NCBI GenBank assembly: GCA_025093555.1
Contig: JAIWNF010000058.1
Location: 1-64,000 of the forward strand
DNA length: 64,000 nt
Direction of reading: 5' to 3'
Origin: Circinella umbellata
Lineage: Eukaryota; Mucoromycota; Mucoromycetes; Mucorales; Lichtheimiaceae
The notes beneath the pieces were generated by a model. The model was not told where the DNA came from, ran no database searches, and worked only from the letters and a program-made list of their open reading frames with translations. This document shows positions 21,753-32,897 of the stretch, in pieces. Each line of letters starts with the position of its first letter. The first letter of the stretch is position 1. A program made the translations under genes and the position numbers.

Positions 21753-22737
21753 TATCTTTTCTTTCTTGTTCCTATTTTTCTTATATATATTTTATTATCT
21801 TACCTTCGATAAACTTGATCTTAGTTCTCCTACGTTTCTACCTTATACTTAGCTTTTATCTTTCTCTCTCTCCCACTAGTTTAACTTTTTCCCTTAATGA
21901 GGGGTTTTTCAGTTGATACCTCTTCGCTCTTTTGTATATAACTGTCAATTCATTCTGTACCGCAAGGAAGCGACCACATGCCCATTGGCGAAGGTCATCT
22001 TAGTCTCCCATCTAATAAATACTACAAAAATTTTAACCTAAACTCCATACACTGATAACAGTGATAACAACGCCAATATCGTTACTGCCATAAATATCAC
22101 ATCTACTCAGTATTTTATTTTCAAGAAATGGTTCACTGATGAGGTTCTCTATCGCTGTATTTTCTTCTTTCTCTTCTATTACTAATGCTCTATATTTTTT
22201 TTCCTTATATATAACAAAATTATGGAGATAGCGATAGTCCACCAGCAACAACATTTTCATTTGAAGTTCAAGGGAAAGCTGCCTTTCGCATTTTAAAGTA
22301 GCGTATAGATATATCTTTCTATTCAACCAGATAACGTGACGGTCGACTCCAGCATTTATTCCGTTTTGACCATCTCACATGCCCATTCTTCAAGTTGTAA
22401 AGTTTTTGATGTCCAAGTAAGTTAGCAAGCACAAAAGAAACCATTATAAATAGACTCTTTTAACAGCATACAATAATTTTTGAAGCTTACAAAACGTATC
22501 TGTGTTGATTCTTGTTAAACACAAACACCTCACAATCACTCGTACCCATGTTTCCGTTTCTTTTTGCTCTATTTTACATATTAATAATATATCCTATAAT
22601 TTGGTCCGGATAATATCAAAAGTGGTGTTGGTATATATTTATATAAAAAACCGTGATTGCCAAAAGCAAAGATTAACAGTGTAAATATTGTAGCTCCATA
22701 ATGATGGTGATGGTCCTTTTATTTTCATTTACAAATA
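21753..22737. other. Intergenic region downstream of TAP42
   Basis: No gene is seen. It begins with a pyrimidine-rich stretch (about 21750-21900). Confidence 0.4.
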
Positions 22738-24066
22738 CTATCCTTTATTTCCACGATTGCCTATTAATCAATGTAAATATGTCAATTATCTATTCTTTCC
22801 TTTACAAAAATAACACTAAGATAAAAAACATACCCCATCCTTTCGGATTTGCTTCAGTAAATTCGTCCCATTCTCGGTTTTTCATTGTTTCTGCATTCAG
22901 TGCTTCATAATCATTATCATCAATTTCTTCTTTTTCTGGTGGTGCTTTCCCACTAGAAATATATAAATATGTGGTGTCAAATTATCATTACAGAGCCCTT
23001 TTTTATCATTATTCCTGCACTAAAGCAACACGTACCCTCCTCTAATAATATTTCCTCGTTCCTCTTCTTGTTCAAGGTATTCATCGATTGTCATAGTCGG
23101 CAGACTCCACCCAGGTCTAAATACTTGATCCCGAAGTTCTTCTCGCTTGTTGGTAATCACAAAAGGTTGTAATGGTCGTCCTTGTTTATTCAATAATGGT
23201 TTATCACGACCCCATGTAGGTGGCGATGCCCGCTGATCCCGAATCGGCTCCTCTTGGCGTTGTCCACTCTTACTTGACATCATTCGTCGTCGATCGTTTG
23301 TCATTGCCTCCATTTCCTTAACCATAACTAATTCTTGATCGATGGACTGTAAATGTTGTAGTGCTTTTATGATATACAATTGTATCGAAGCAAGAACCCA
23401 ATCGCGCTCCATATCATCCAAGTCGTTGTTTGTTCCGTTGTCAATATTATCCATTTGTGTCCGTAAAGCTTTAATTTGATTCTCGGCTGCTTTTTCTCGT
23501 TTATATTGATCAATCTTCTGTTGTCGTTGTTGGGCTGGATTGAGCTTCATAATCGCGGCTGTAATGGTTTCTGCTGCCTGTTCTTGACTATGTTTATATA
23601 CACGTGAATCTTCTTCGCGCATTAATTGGTGTTCCTGACATGTGTTCAAAAATGAAATAAAATAATTCTAGAATTTCGACAAAGAATTAATATATTAAAA
23701 CAATAAATTAAAAGAGGTTGACAGTTAAAATGTTTAATTGTTCTCAAAGGATTCTCTTGTTACCTTTGCAGTTTCCAAAATTAATCCCCGATTTCCATTG
23801 GGATCAGTTATTTTAAGGGTCAAACCACCAAGATATATCGGGATCAATAAAAACCGTAAATCTTGGGTATTTATATCGTCGAGTATTTCGTTGGAACTAA
23901 AGACTGACAACTGCCGTACAAGATCGTTGGCTCGTTCCAATCGACCAAGTCCATCGCGTACCTTCGTTTGGTACGTCAAGTCGATGCTTGGGAGCGAAGT
24001 TTCTTCAAGCTCGTTAATAAGAGCTTGGCCTGTTTTGAAGAGTTCTCCTAGTGATAGATTATCCAT
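22738..24066 (-). CDS. TAP42: TAP42/alpha4-like regulator of PP2A phosphatases
   Basis: Exons 23764-24066, 23036-23667, 22834-22952 and 22738-22760 join in phase (introns 96, 83 and 73 bp) to give 358 residues, the usual size for the family. The start is MDNLSLGELFKTGQALINELE. An N-terminal helical bundle follows with VFSSNEILDDINTQDLRFLL and YLGGLTLK, then a charged helix (KIDQYKREKAAENQIKALR), then the conserved GRPLQPFVIT and the signature C-terminus EWDEFTEANPKGWGNRGNKG. TAP42/IGBP1 proteins bind and stabilise free catalytic subunits of PP2A-type phosphatases and act downstream of TOR signalling in the cytosol. The very short last exon (23 bases) is needed to finish the conserved GNRGNKG end. 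The identification is firm. Confidence 0.92.
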
Positions 24067-24416
24067 TGCTGTTATATATCCTGCTTTTATGAAAGATAAA
24101 AAGAAGGAACCTTACGTATTAATAATGCTCCAATAAAATTATGTTAAAAACCGTCTGTTTGTATTCTAGCACCGCAACAAAGATTTTACCAAGCAAATCT
24201 CTATCTGCAGCATAAAAATAATCTTCATACTTCTCACGATGATGACTATCATTGTCATATGAGCGAATATATATTCAAGGATGTTAACTTATAATTAGCT
24301 ATACTAATATGTACGAGCGCAAAGCCTATTTGTAGTGGCAAAAGTAATAGGTTCTGTATAAGAGCTTTTTTATGTACCATATTATCTTAATTAACAACTA
24401 CATGTAGGGAATTCCT
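24067..24416. other. Upstream region of TAP42
   Basis: AT-rich, probably holds the TAP42 promoter. No distinct motif is recognised. Confidence 0.35.
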
Positions 24417-24559
24417 TCTGACACCGCACAAATAAAAAACTTGTAGAACAAGTTCTTGATCTATATAAACTATAGTAACAGCGTTGTCAACACCAATAGC
24501 GCTTATTTGACCAGTCGTATGTAACATTAAAATTATACTTATTGCGTGACAACATAAAA

Positions 24560-24845
24560 AATATTGCATTGGAAAGTGCTTGAATACTGCTTTAAAATAA
24601 TACCTGAATTATGCTTGATATATATAGAACATATACTTTATTTAAGCATTATTTTAGAGCAATATTTAGGTATTAAATATAAGGCACTATCCAGGCATTT
24701 TTAAAGTATTATTCTAGCAAGAAATCTAAAGTATTATTCAGGCACTTTCAGGTATTAAACAAAAATGAGCTGGGTTCAGGCATTATTCAGACACTATTCA
24801 ATCATCAAAAGAAAATAAAATGGCCTGAGGTTAAGCATCATTGAA
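24560..24845. repeat. Array of degenerate CAGGCATTATT motifs
   Basis: Variants such as CAGGCATTATTCAG, AAGTATTATTCTAG, AAGCATTATTTTAG and CAGGCACTTTCAGGTATTA recur in both orientations. There is no ORF. The arrangement of short reiterated motifs resembles the interiors of the other MITE families in this window. Confidence 0.45.
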
Positions 24846-24972
24846 ATTTTATTTAGTTGTGCCTAGTAACTCTTGAAGTTGATCAACAATTTTTATGCTA
24901 ACAATGCTCAACATTACATAGCAAAAAAAGTTATATGTACGGAACTTGCGGCATTACATCTAATATTATATA

Positions 24973-25364
24973 TACAGAATTTGCATTCATTTCCGGACGC
25001 AACCCTCAACTTTTTCGCTTATAAAAGGGGATACTTGGTTAATCCCATAAAGCAGGCGTAGCAAATACGAAACAAAAGGTATATATTAGTCACGAAAGAC
25101 CCCCCCCACCCCCGCGCAAATCTTTAATCTTCACAAGTGAATCTCTTGGACCTCATAAGTAAAAAATCATACACGTATTATAAGCGAAAATTACTGCTAT
25201 TGTAAGCGATAAATACCGCCATTATAGGCAAAAAATATTCCCATCATAAGCGAAAAATATAGCATATCATAAGCGAACAAAATCACATTTATAAACGAGA
25301 AAAAATTACTCTTATGAGCGAAAAAATTGAGGGTTGCGTCCGGAAATAAACACAAAATCCTGTA
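24973..25364. mobile_element. MITE with TCCGGACGC ends and reiterated ATAAGCGAAAA motifs
   Basis: The terminal inverted repeats are TACAGAATTTGCATTC then ATTTCCGGACGCAACCCTCAA on the left, and TTGAGGGTTGCGTCCGG then AAATAAACACAAAATCCTGTA on the right, flanked by TA. Inside are about ten copies of ATAAGCGAAAAAT-like units spaced about 25 bases, plus a C-rich tract near 25100-25115. No coding potential is seen. The right end matches that of the repeat at 9120-9715, so it is a family with at least two members here. Confidence 0.65.
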
Positions 25365-26302
25365 TTACAAAATGTTCTCCTTTAACCTTTTTCTTGTCAT
25401 CCCAACAAGGTTTTTTAAATAATCCCATTTCAAGGTTATGAACTGTCTTAAACAAGTATGTCCAACCGGACGCTGTGTTTAACGGGAACTTTAAATAAAG
25501 TCAATGAATTTATCGTATTACAAAGTGTGCAGCTTGTCTTTTATCCAAGCCCCCAAGCAATACACTTTTAATAGCACCATGAACTATAGCCATTACCACA
25601 GGTTAGTGAAATATCATTCTTGTCCAAATAAAGTATGATCGAGTACCGTAAGTCAGTATCCCACAAAAGTTATTGCTTAATTCAGGATTAATAATTATCA
25701 AACGCTTCTATAAAGTCGACGTTGCTATATATACGGCGCCAGAGCTAGGGTCTATAGACGATCGTTCGTATATGAATGACCAACTTTTATTTTATTTTGT
25801 CCTTGTTTATGGACCATAAAAAATGGTGTTTCACCAAAATAATATCATGGTTTTATCGCATCAATTGAGCTTTTCCCTTCAATTACATAAGTTTCTAAAA
25901 AGTTTATTATGAGTACTAATATTATATTTACTTTATAATAACTGCATGTAACATTCTTATATTTCAATAAATAATAACAGAAACATACACATCCACGTTC
26001 AACTCCATCCTCACAGTACAATCTGCCCGACTAGTTTTCCTGTAAGTAATTGAACTACGTACTAAATCTATTATGCTTTTTTTATGTATTCAGATCAAAT
26101 ATACATTGATTTTAATTCATTGGATAGATGGTTTATAAAGCTAATAATAATTGTAATAAAAAGATATTCTTGTGGTTTTTATAACGTTTTTAAACAAGTA
26201 TGTGATTAACCAGTAATATAAAATTACTTTACCTATCAAACAAGGATAGTTTTATGTCTGAATATAGCCTGAAATAAAGATTGATAAAAACGTTTAGATG
26301 TC
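25365..26302. other. AT-rich DNA inside the split MULE-like element
   Basis: No gene is seen. If the 2.1-kb element is the full-length form, this is its non-coding interior; otherwise it is part of the nested insertion. Confidence 0.35.
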
Positions 26303-26536
26303 CGTTTAGTGTTGCTTGTTTGTCTTGTTTTCATATGGACTACAGCTCCCACTTGTGTACATAATGATATAGTGAGAAAAGATAAGAAATATTGGCCGTT
26401 ATTCATATATATTTTTAGGTTATAAAACTATAAGAACTGTACAGATAGTGTATAAATAGCCGGTTACGACGTAATTATATCAGATTGTTGTTCTGCCCTT
26501 GAAAAATATAAGAGTAGGATGTTTGTAGCAATTCCC

Positions 26537-27089
26537 TTATATGTACTAGCTTGATTCCTCAGTTTGCATTCACCTTGAAATAAGATGAACAAATACTATG
26601 GTGATTACGTTGCGAAGAAAGATTACAAGTCTTGTTATGATAAAGATTCCGTTTTGAGATACGTATATGTATACTAGCTCAATAACTCTTATTACCTTTA
26701 GACTTATCCATTTTACATTTACAATTTTATAATTGAGCAAGCAGCTTTTGGATTAATAGAAAGATACCAAGAATAGTAGCCGTTCGTTAAAGATTTCGAA
26801 CTAATTCACTGAAAGATATCTCATAGCTTATTAATATTTTTTTCTGGTAATATGTTTAGTTACTGTCTACTTAATATAACATTAATTTGAAGCGTCCATA
26901 ACCGGGAATGAAAAAAGAGAATAGAAAAATCGTTTCCAGATTCTGGTTATTAGCATTTCGTTAACCATCGTTACAGCATTCGTTGCTTTTGAAAAAGGTA
27001 TTCCGTATATAATTACTGCTTACCATGGTAATTGGTGATATTCGTTGTTTTTTTTTTCAATCTTTTGATATATATATACATCAATAGAT
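26537..27089. other. AT-rich region without a gene
   Basis: No gene or recognisable repeat boundary is seen. Confidence 0.35.
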
Positions 27090-27715
27090 AGCTATTGTTG
27101 TACCATTTGGTGTTAAAGGTGGAATCTTTTTCGGGTAAGGTCAACAAGCTCACCGTTTTTCAATGAAATATGGTATACTCAAATTATACACCCCATTGTT
27201 CAAGAATAGAGTAGAAATTATGAGTGGAAGAGCTTTAAACTAATAATCACTTCGAAGACTAAACATGAAAAGTAGTACAAATTTACCCAGAGAATGGAAA
27301 ACCAGTGGCCCGGATGGTTATGTTTTATATCCCCAAACTTATTTGTCCAACTTAGACCTATCAAATCTTATCAAGTATTTTTTTGGGAATGAAACTTGCT
27401 ATTTTATCCACCACTTTCCGAATCCCATTGACAAGAAACCAGATTTTTCAACATTGTTGAATCATATTTATCGTGCTTATCTATAGAATATGATGTGCAC
27501 CAACGCTGAAAATAGAAAGAAGAGTCCAAGTTCATGACATTGCATTCCTCTTGCGCAGATGCTATATGATAGTGATGAAGTGTCGGTACTAAACATTATA
27601 ATAAAATATACCATCGGGCAAAGATACAGTTTAGGTTGTCTTAATGACAATGCAGCACCTTCAAGATCAAATGATTTACCCCCATTGCAGTTAAGACATT
27701 TCGAAGACTCTTATT
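27090..27715 (+). pseudogene. Unidentified degenerate ORF
   Basis: A frame interrupted by several stops reads VPFGVKGGIFFG, then HRFSMKYGILKLYTPLF, then an open part (27265-27486) with REWKTSGPDGYVLYPQTYLS and FIHHFPNPIDKKPDF, and later LGCLNDNAAPSRSNDLPPL. The composition is protein-like, not random, but I do not recognise it. It is probably a relic of a transposon gene, given the surroundings. Confidence 0.3.
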
Positions 27716-28546
27716 AGAATTGATTGATAGTCCGGATTGTCTTTTTCGTCTCTTTTATTAGTAAAGATGTAACCAGTAACGCTACCTTACCAAGATCATT
27801 TTTTGTTAGCATCAGGGTCATAATTCTCAAAGAAGTTGAGGTCCGTCCCCATTTGTGTTGATCTATAATAATTGTTGATGAGGTATATCATCACACAGAG
27901 ATGAGAGTAAACCCTATCACGAACCACCAAATAATGAGCATCTACTAAACTGATGCTTAGCTTTTGTGTCTTTATTTTAGTACATCACTCTTTATTCCTA
28001 CTAAGTTGGAATGGTCAATATATATTTCAATATGCCTGACGATTAGGATGCTTCAAGGAGGACCATGTAGGTCACTTTCAAATTACATGGCAGCTGTTGT
28101 TCACTTCCTGGCATATTACAAATTGATATATGAACACCTCTCGACCTGTAAACGGCTTGAATTTATAACCAAGATGTTTCTCGAGTGGACTTTTGTTTTT
28201 GTAAGGAACAAGTTATGAATGGTTTTAATCGTTCCTTTAATAGTGTATATGTCATACAAATATCAAATATGTTGTTGATTGCTCTACACTTTATTATTTT
28301 TATGAATAGAAAGACAATACTTTATGCTACTATTTTAGTTTCCTTTTCATTGTGTACTCATAATCGATGAATTAGTGATATATTATACCACCAAATAATG
28401 CCGAGATGCATTTGAAGTGTAATTCATAAATATAATTTTTTTTTTGCTAAAGATTTGGAGTACTGGAAATAATTTGTTGAATAATAAGAATAATAATGCC
28501 AATGATGGTGATGATGTTGTCGATGTAGTTTTTGTAGTCATGATAA
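27716..28546. other. AT-rich region downstream of RPC9
   Basis: Short ORFs are present (for example 27964-28218) but none shows a family motif. No repeat is recognised. Confidence 0.35.
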
Positions 28547-29179
28547 TCAATTCTGTTGTTGTTCTTCATCGTATTCTTCTTCCATTAATTCATCATCATC
28601 TCGTGCTAACGCACTTAATACAGTTTCCAACATTTCTTCTAATTGGTCTTCCGAAAACCGTTCTTCACATTCTTCGATTAACTAACAGAATTTTTTTTAA
28701 TAATCTAATTTTAGTGGTTCTGTAAGACTTTCTCTCTTCTAACCCAACCATTTCATTCGCCACACTTAAACTCACAAGATATATTTCTACAGCACTTCTT
28801 GGCCTTAAGTTTAACAATTGTAATTTTTCTGCCATGGTCAATTCGTATGATTTCATGGCTTCCATGAATTCTTTTACTTGCTTTTGATCTTGAGTTCCAC
28901 ATGAGGTTTCTTTCAAATATTCAGTCAACTACATAAAATACATGTATAAGCATATAAGTGTAAGAAGTTGGATTTTTAGATCTCGCTCGATCTTTTATGA
29001 TTCAAACTAAATACATAAGATTAAAAACATACTTCGAATTGGACAGTGCGTAGGTTTTCTGGTACACTAATACCATTGGTAGAATCTTGTGCTTTTTTTT
29101 GTTTCGCTTGTTGTTCTTCTAATAATTGGAGTACTTCAAAGTTACTCAACATTGCAGCCCGTGGATTTTCAATGATCAT
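28547..29179 (-). CDS. RPC17: RNA polymerase III subunit RPC9 (C17/CRCP)
   Basis: Exons 29033-29179, 28776-28928 and 28547-28681 join in phase 0 twice (introns 104 and 94 bp) and give 144 residues. The start MIIENPRAAMLSNFEVLQLL and the segment VPENLRTVQFE match the N-terminus of the family. Exon 2 carries LTMAEKLQLLNLRPRSAVEIY, the most conserved stretch of the HRDC-like domain, and exon 3 starts LIEECEERFSEDQLEEML and ends in an acidic tail. RPC9 forms the stalk with RPC25/RPC8 and helps TFIIIB-dependent initiation at tRNA and 5S genes in the nucleus. The size is typical. The ATG at 29177-29179 is chosen because upstream codons lack homology. Confidence 0.92.
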
Positions 29180-29486
29180 TTTTAATTTGTATACTGAAGA
29201 AAAAAGTGATAAAAAATGCAACTGAGTTGTCGGGGTAACATTAACCTTTTTTTTTTTCGGACGTGTTAAAGAAACGAAGTGGTAGATGATAATAAAAGCG
29301 ATGGTTAATCAGTATCAGTCAAGATATAGGTTATACTACAGTAAAGTTAGCATTGTAGAATAAACAATTATTGGAAAATGTACTGTACAGATTATTTTTA
29401 GTATACTGAACAGCTAAAATAAAGAGAATATGTCGCTTGAAACTACCAAGTGGTAAAGTTATCAACGAAAATTTGTACAGTGGCTA
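29180..29486. other. Upstream region of RPC9
   Basis: AT-rich, probably contains the RPC9 promoter. A poly-T tract lies at about 29249-29258. No other feature is evident. Confidence 0.35.
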
Positions 29487-29940
29487 TATCGACTTGGGAA
29501 TTGCTACGGACACCCCACAAATAAAAGTTGTCAAATAAGTTCTCAGACCATGTAAACTATAGTACCAGCGTTATCAACACTAATACCACTCCCTTATTTG
29601 ACCACTCATATATATCATTAAAAGTATACATTATTCCTTGTTTGTCTTGTCTTCATGTAGACTACAACTCTCACTTGTGTGCATAACGATATAGTGAGAG
29701 AAGATAAGAAATATTGAACGATATTTATAAAAAGTCGAGCTGCTAATATAAGCTGCATAAACATTTTAAGTTATATAACGCTAATAATTGTATATATAGT
29801 GTATAAATGGCTGGATACGACATAATTATATCGGATTGTTATGTATCTTTGAAAAAATATAAAGGTGGAGTGTCCGGAAGAATGGAAATTATCTAATATA
29901 GTATGCTTTTGGGATGTCCGTAGCAATTCCCTATCGACTT
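29487..29940. mobile_element. Compact MULE-like MITE with 9-bp target duplication
   Basis: The element spans 29496-29931 (436 bp) with inverted ends GGGAATTGCTACGGACA and TGTCCGTAGCAATTCCC. It is flanked by exact direct repeats TATCGACTT at 29487-29495 and 29932-29940. A 9-bp duplication is characteristic of Mutator-like elements. The interior has no transposase. The perfect duplication and nearly perfect ends suggest a fairly recent insertion compared with the related 24417-26536 element. Confidence 0.8.
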
Positions 29941-30954
29941 TGAAAGTGCTATATGTCGTATTATGTAGTATATATTCCGTTTCTATTGATCACATCCCAA
30001 TAAAACGTACCTTGATAAGGGACTTTAAATTGATTACTATGAAATATCGCATAAATACGGTTGTGCATTAATAAATACAAGCTCCAGGGAAGAACATTAT
30101 TATGGAAAAAACATCAGCTAACATCGAATAAACAAAACATCATTTCACCAATCCAAAGATTAATGTATACTCAATAAAGTTGTTTAGAGTACCTTAGAAT
30201 TAATGTACCTTTTTTTTTGCTGTTGATAACAAAAACAATAAAAATTGAACCTGTTTGTTTTTATAATTCCATGAAAAAAGGTTCGATCATGGTTGCATGC
30301 TTTTTATGAAGAAAATGAAAAACATTGAAGAACTTCAGCACAGCGAGTCTGTGTTGCTAGCTTCTTTGGTTGATAATAAACTACATGAAACGACCGTTGT
30401 CGGGACTCTAATTAAAAAAATTATGTGCTATTGTTCAACATGAGATGTATTTTTACTACAAAGCGTGGTGGTTTATCTAAAAAACGACCTTTTAATTAAG
30501 AAATCAAGAACAGGGATAGTTGCACACATCTAAATGAAACTTACATCGATTTTTGCTTTTCCATTAACATTGCAAAAAGAAGTTGCTCTGCCATCTGATA
30601 CTAGTATTTAAATAATAATTACGTGCTATTATATATTATAGCATTATCACTATCAATTAGCTTAGAATTACATTTTTACATACATTAATAATTTTTTCTC
30701 TTGATATTACACTATTTTGTCAGACTGTATATAAGGCTTAATGTTGTTGTTTTATCAGTAACAATCATAATCGTAATTATAGCATATATTCATCGAAATG
30801 ATGTTTGATTCGATCATATATATGAATATTATACCTATACACAAAAAATTCGCTGAAACTATTTACCCGTGCTTGGTATGTTTTGTTATGGTTTTAATGC
30901 CAATTTGATTGAATCTTTTTTTTTTTCATTTTTTTTAGTTGTGAGAAACCAGAC
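29941..30954. other. Region upstream of the YTP1-like gene
   Basis: No gene is firmly supported. An intron-like polypyrimidine tract and TTTTTTAG acceptor at about 30920-30938 suggest a 5' non-coding or signal-peptide exon of the YTP1-like gene somewhere upstream; none joins in frame with an ATG that I could find. Confidence 0.35.
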
Positions 30955-32756
30955 ATGGATGATCATGAACATTCACATGCAGCAACAGGTCATACACACG
31001 ACCTTGACCCTTCTGTATTCAAATCAAGTGCTGCTACTGATGAACCTATAGGTTTTATTATGGCACTACATATTACTTTTATGGTGATAGGTATATAATC
31101 AACAAAATAACATAGCTCATTATATAACGATGATCTTCTTTTGAGCTGATTATAAACTTGTTATTGGTGTAGCATTCGGCTTTCTTTACCCCATTGGTAT
31201 GGTATTGGGCTTATCTAAAAACCGATGGCATGTTCCTGTACAAATTTTAGGAACGGTTTTTTTTGTTGTTGGTTATTTTTTAGCTCATGCTCATGCTGGA
31301 CGTAACTATGTAAGAAAATTGAATACACCACACAGCATATATACTGAAGCACACAGTCACACATTTAATATACGTAATATTTATCAGTTGTTTTCCTTTT
31401 GGTTTGTTTTGTTATCTAGGAACCTCATATTGCACACCGCTGGTTTGCATCCATTGTTATATGGTCAGTAGTTGGACAGCTTATTCTTGGTGGCTACCTT
31501 AAACTCCATTGGGAAAGCGGTATTCATGGCCGGTTTCGGCCTTTTTTTGCACGGTTTCACAAAGTCCTTGGGGCGTTGGTACCCGTTATCGGTTATGTCC
31601 AAATCGTATTAGGTGTTATTGCAAGTGTTGGATTTTGTTATGGAGGTCAGCTATACCTATATTTTTTAGTTGCATATCAATATAGCAGAACAACTCATCT
31701 TGGACGATAAAAATGTATGAAAATTAGACTCAACTGGACAATGTCTCGCCCATTTTATCATGGGCTCATCATTTGTTGGATATGGTATCTTATTATTGTT
31801 GTCTTTGCGTGTTGGCGGACCATGGTTGTTGCGTCGTGGAAAGAGTCAAGAATGGTATGATAGCTGGGTCATAATGTTGTGGGGTATTATCAATACATTT
31901 ACAGAACACAGGTAAAAAAAACGCGATTCTTTCTTTTCTGGATAAAAAAATAATGTAGTACGTAACTGAGAATAAATCAAATAACTAGATGGGGACAAGA
32001 CTGGAATCATGGTGATTATCAGCATACATCTATGGGTATCATTTGGTGGATTGCAGGTCTTGTTGGTATCGTTCTTAGTAGAAATGGTAAACGAAGTGTA
32101 GTCCCCTCTGTCCTTATCATTCTTACAGCTGCTGCTTTCCAAGGTCATGCACAACATGTACCTAATAGTGGACAAATCCATTCTTATTTTGGTTATATGT
32201 TAATGGCTGGTGGATTGAGTAGAATCGTTGAAATCTGTTTTGTATGGAAAGAAGGTGATTTTAATATTTCTCCTTGGCAATATTTACCTCCGTTGGTGAG
32301 TTCGGTATCAATATGTTAATAATATGTGTTAAAATTAAAAAGAGGGAAATTAAAAAAAACTAATAATCTATCATATATTCTTAGACACTTATTCTTGCAG
32401 GTCATTTATTTATGGGATCTACTGAAGAACAACTCATGTATTTAAATAACACTATGATTGATGTAAGCTCTTATAGCAACGTGTTACTCTCTTTTGGCTT
32501 TGCTGTATTTCTATTTGCCTTGGTCCTCATTTTACTTTGGGAAAAATTGACACATTACGAGCCATCCGCAAATACACGTACACAACCTGATGATAGTGGT
32601 GGTGATTATAGTGAACTTCCTTCAAATGGCCTATCCAACCTTGATACCGAAACTTTGCATGATGCAAGCTCTGATTTTCTTGAGGATGATAATGATAATG
32701 ACGATGCTATGGAGCTGAAGGCTAGGATTAGAAATAGTGAACCTCATCATTTATAA
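30955..32756 (+). CDS. YTP1-like multispanning membrane protein
   Basis: Exons 30955-31090 (or starting at the acceptor 30939), 31173-31309, 31420-31645, 31728-31911, 31989-32295 and 32385-32756 join in phase. The N-terminus is His-rich (MDDHEHSHAATGHTHD). It is followed by the cytochrome-b561-like module with HITFMVIG, FLYPIGMVLGLSKNRWHVP and FLAHAHAGRNY, then IAHRWFASIVIW, GHRW-like and HKVLG motifs with spaced histidines that could bind haem. The second half has the YTP1 domain (SMGIIWWIAGLVGIVLSRNG, AAFQGHAQHVP, IHSYFGYMLMAGGLSRIVE), ending in an acidic cytosolic tail. The cellular role of the family is poorly known. The start is uncertain because a signal-peptide exon may be missing. Confidence 0.82.
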
Positions 32757-32897
32757 TTCCATAAATTTTTTTACTCTTTCAAAATTATAGATTCTTTCTC
32801 ATATCCACATTTCTCTCTTGTGATTTTCTCTCTCTACTACCCCTCTTTATTTTTTTTTATAAATAAATTAGCTCTTTTATGAGTAAGAACAAGAGTG

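Larger units (their letters stand above)
24417..26536. mobile_element. MULE-like element, about 2.1 kb, or a MITE split by a nested insertion
   Basis: The left end (GGGAATTCCTTCTGACA at 24417) and right end (GTTTGTAGCAATTCCC ending 26536) match the two ends of the compact element at 29496-29931, although decayed. The nine bases before the left end (CTACATGTA) match the nine after the right end (TTATATGTA) at seven positions, consistent with one old insertion with a 9-bp target duplication. About 24417-24549 aligns with the left part and 26303-26536 with the right part of the compact copy. Everything between them is absent there and includes another MITE (24973-25364). Either 1.7 kb was inserted, or the compact copy is a deletion derivative. 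Confidence 0.55.
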
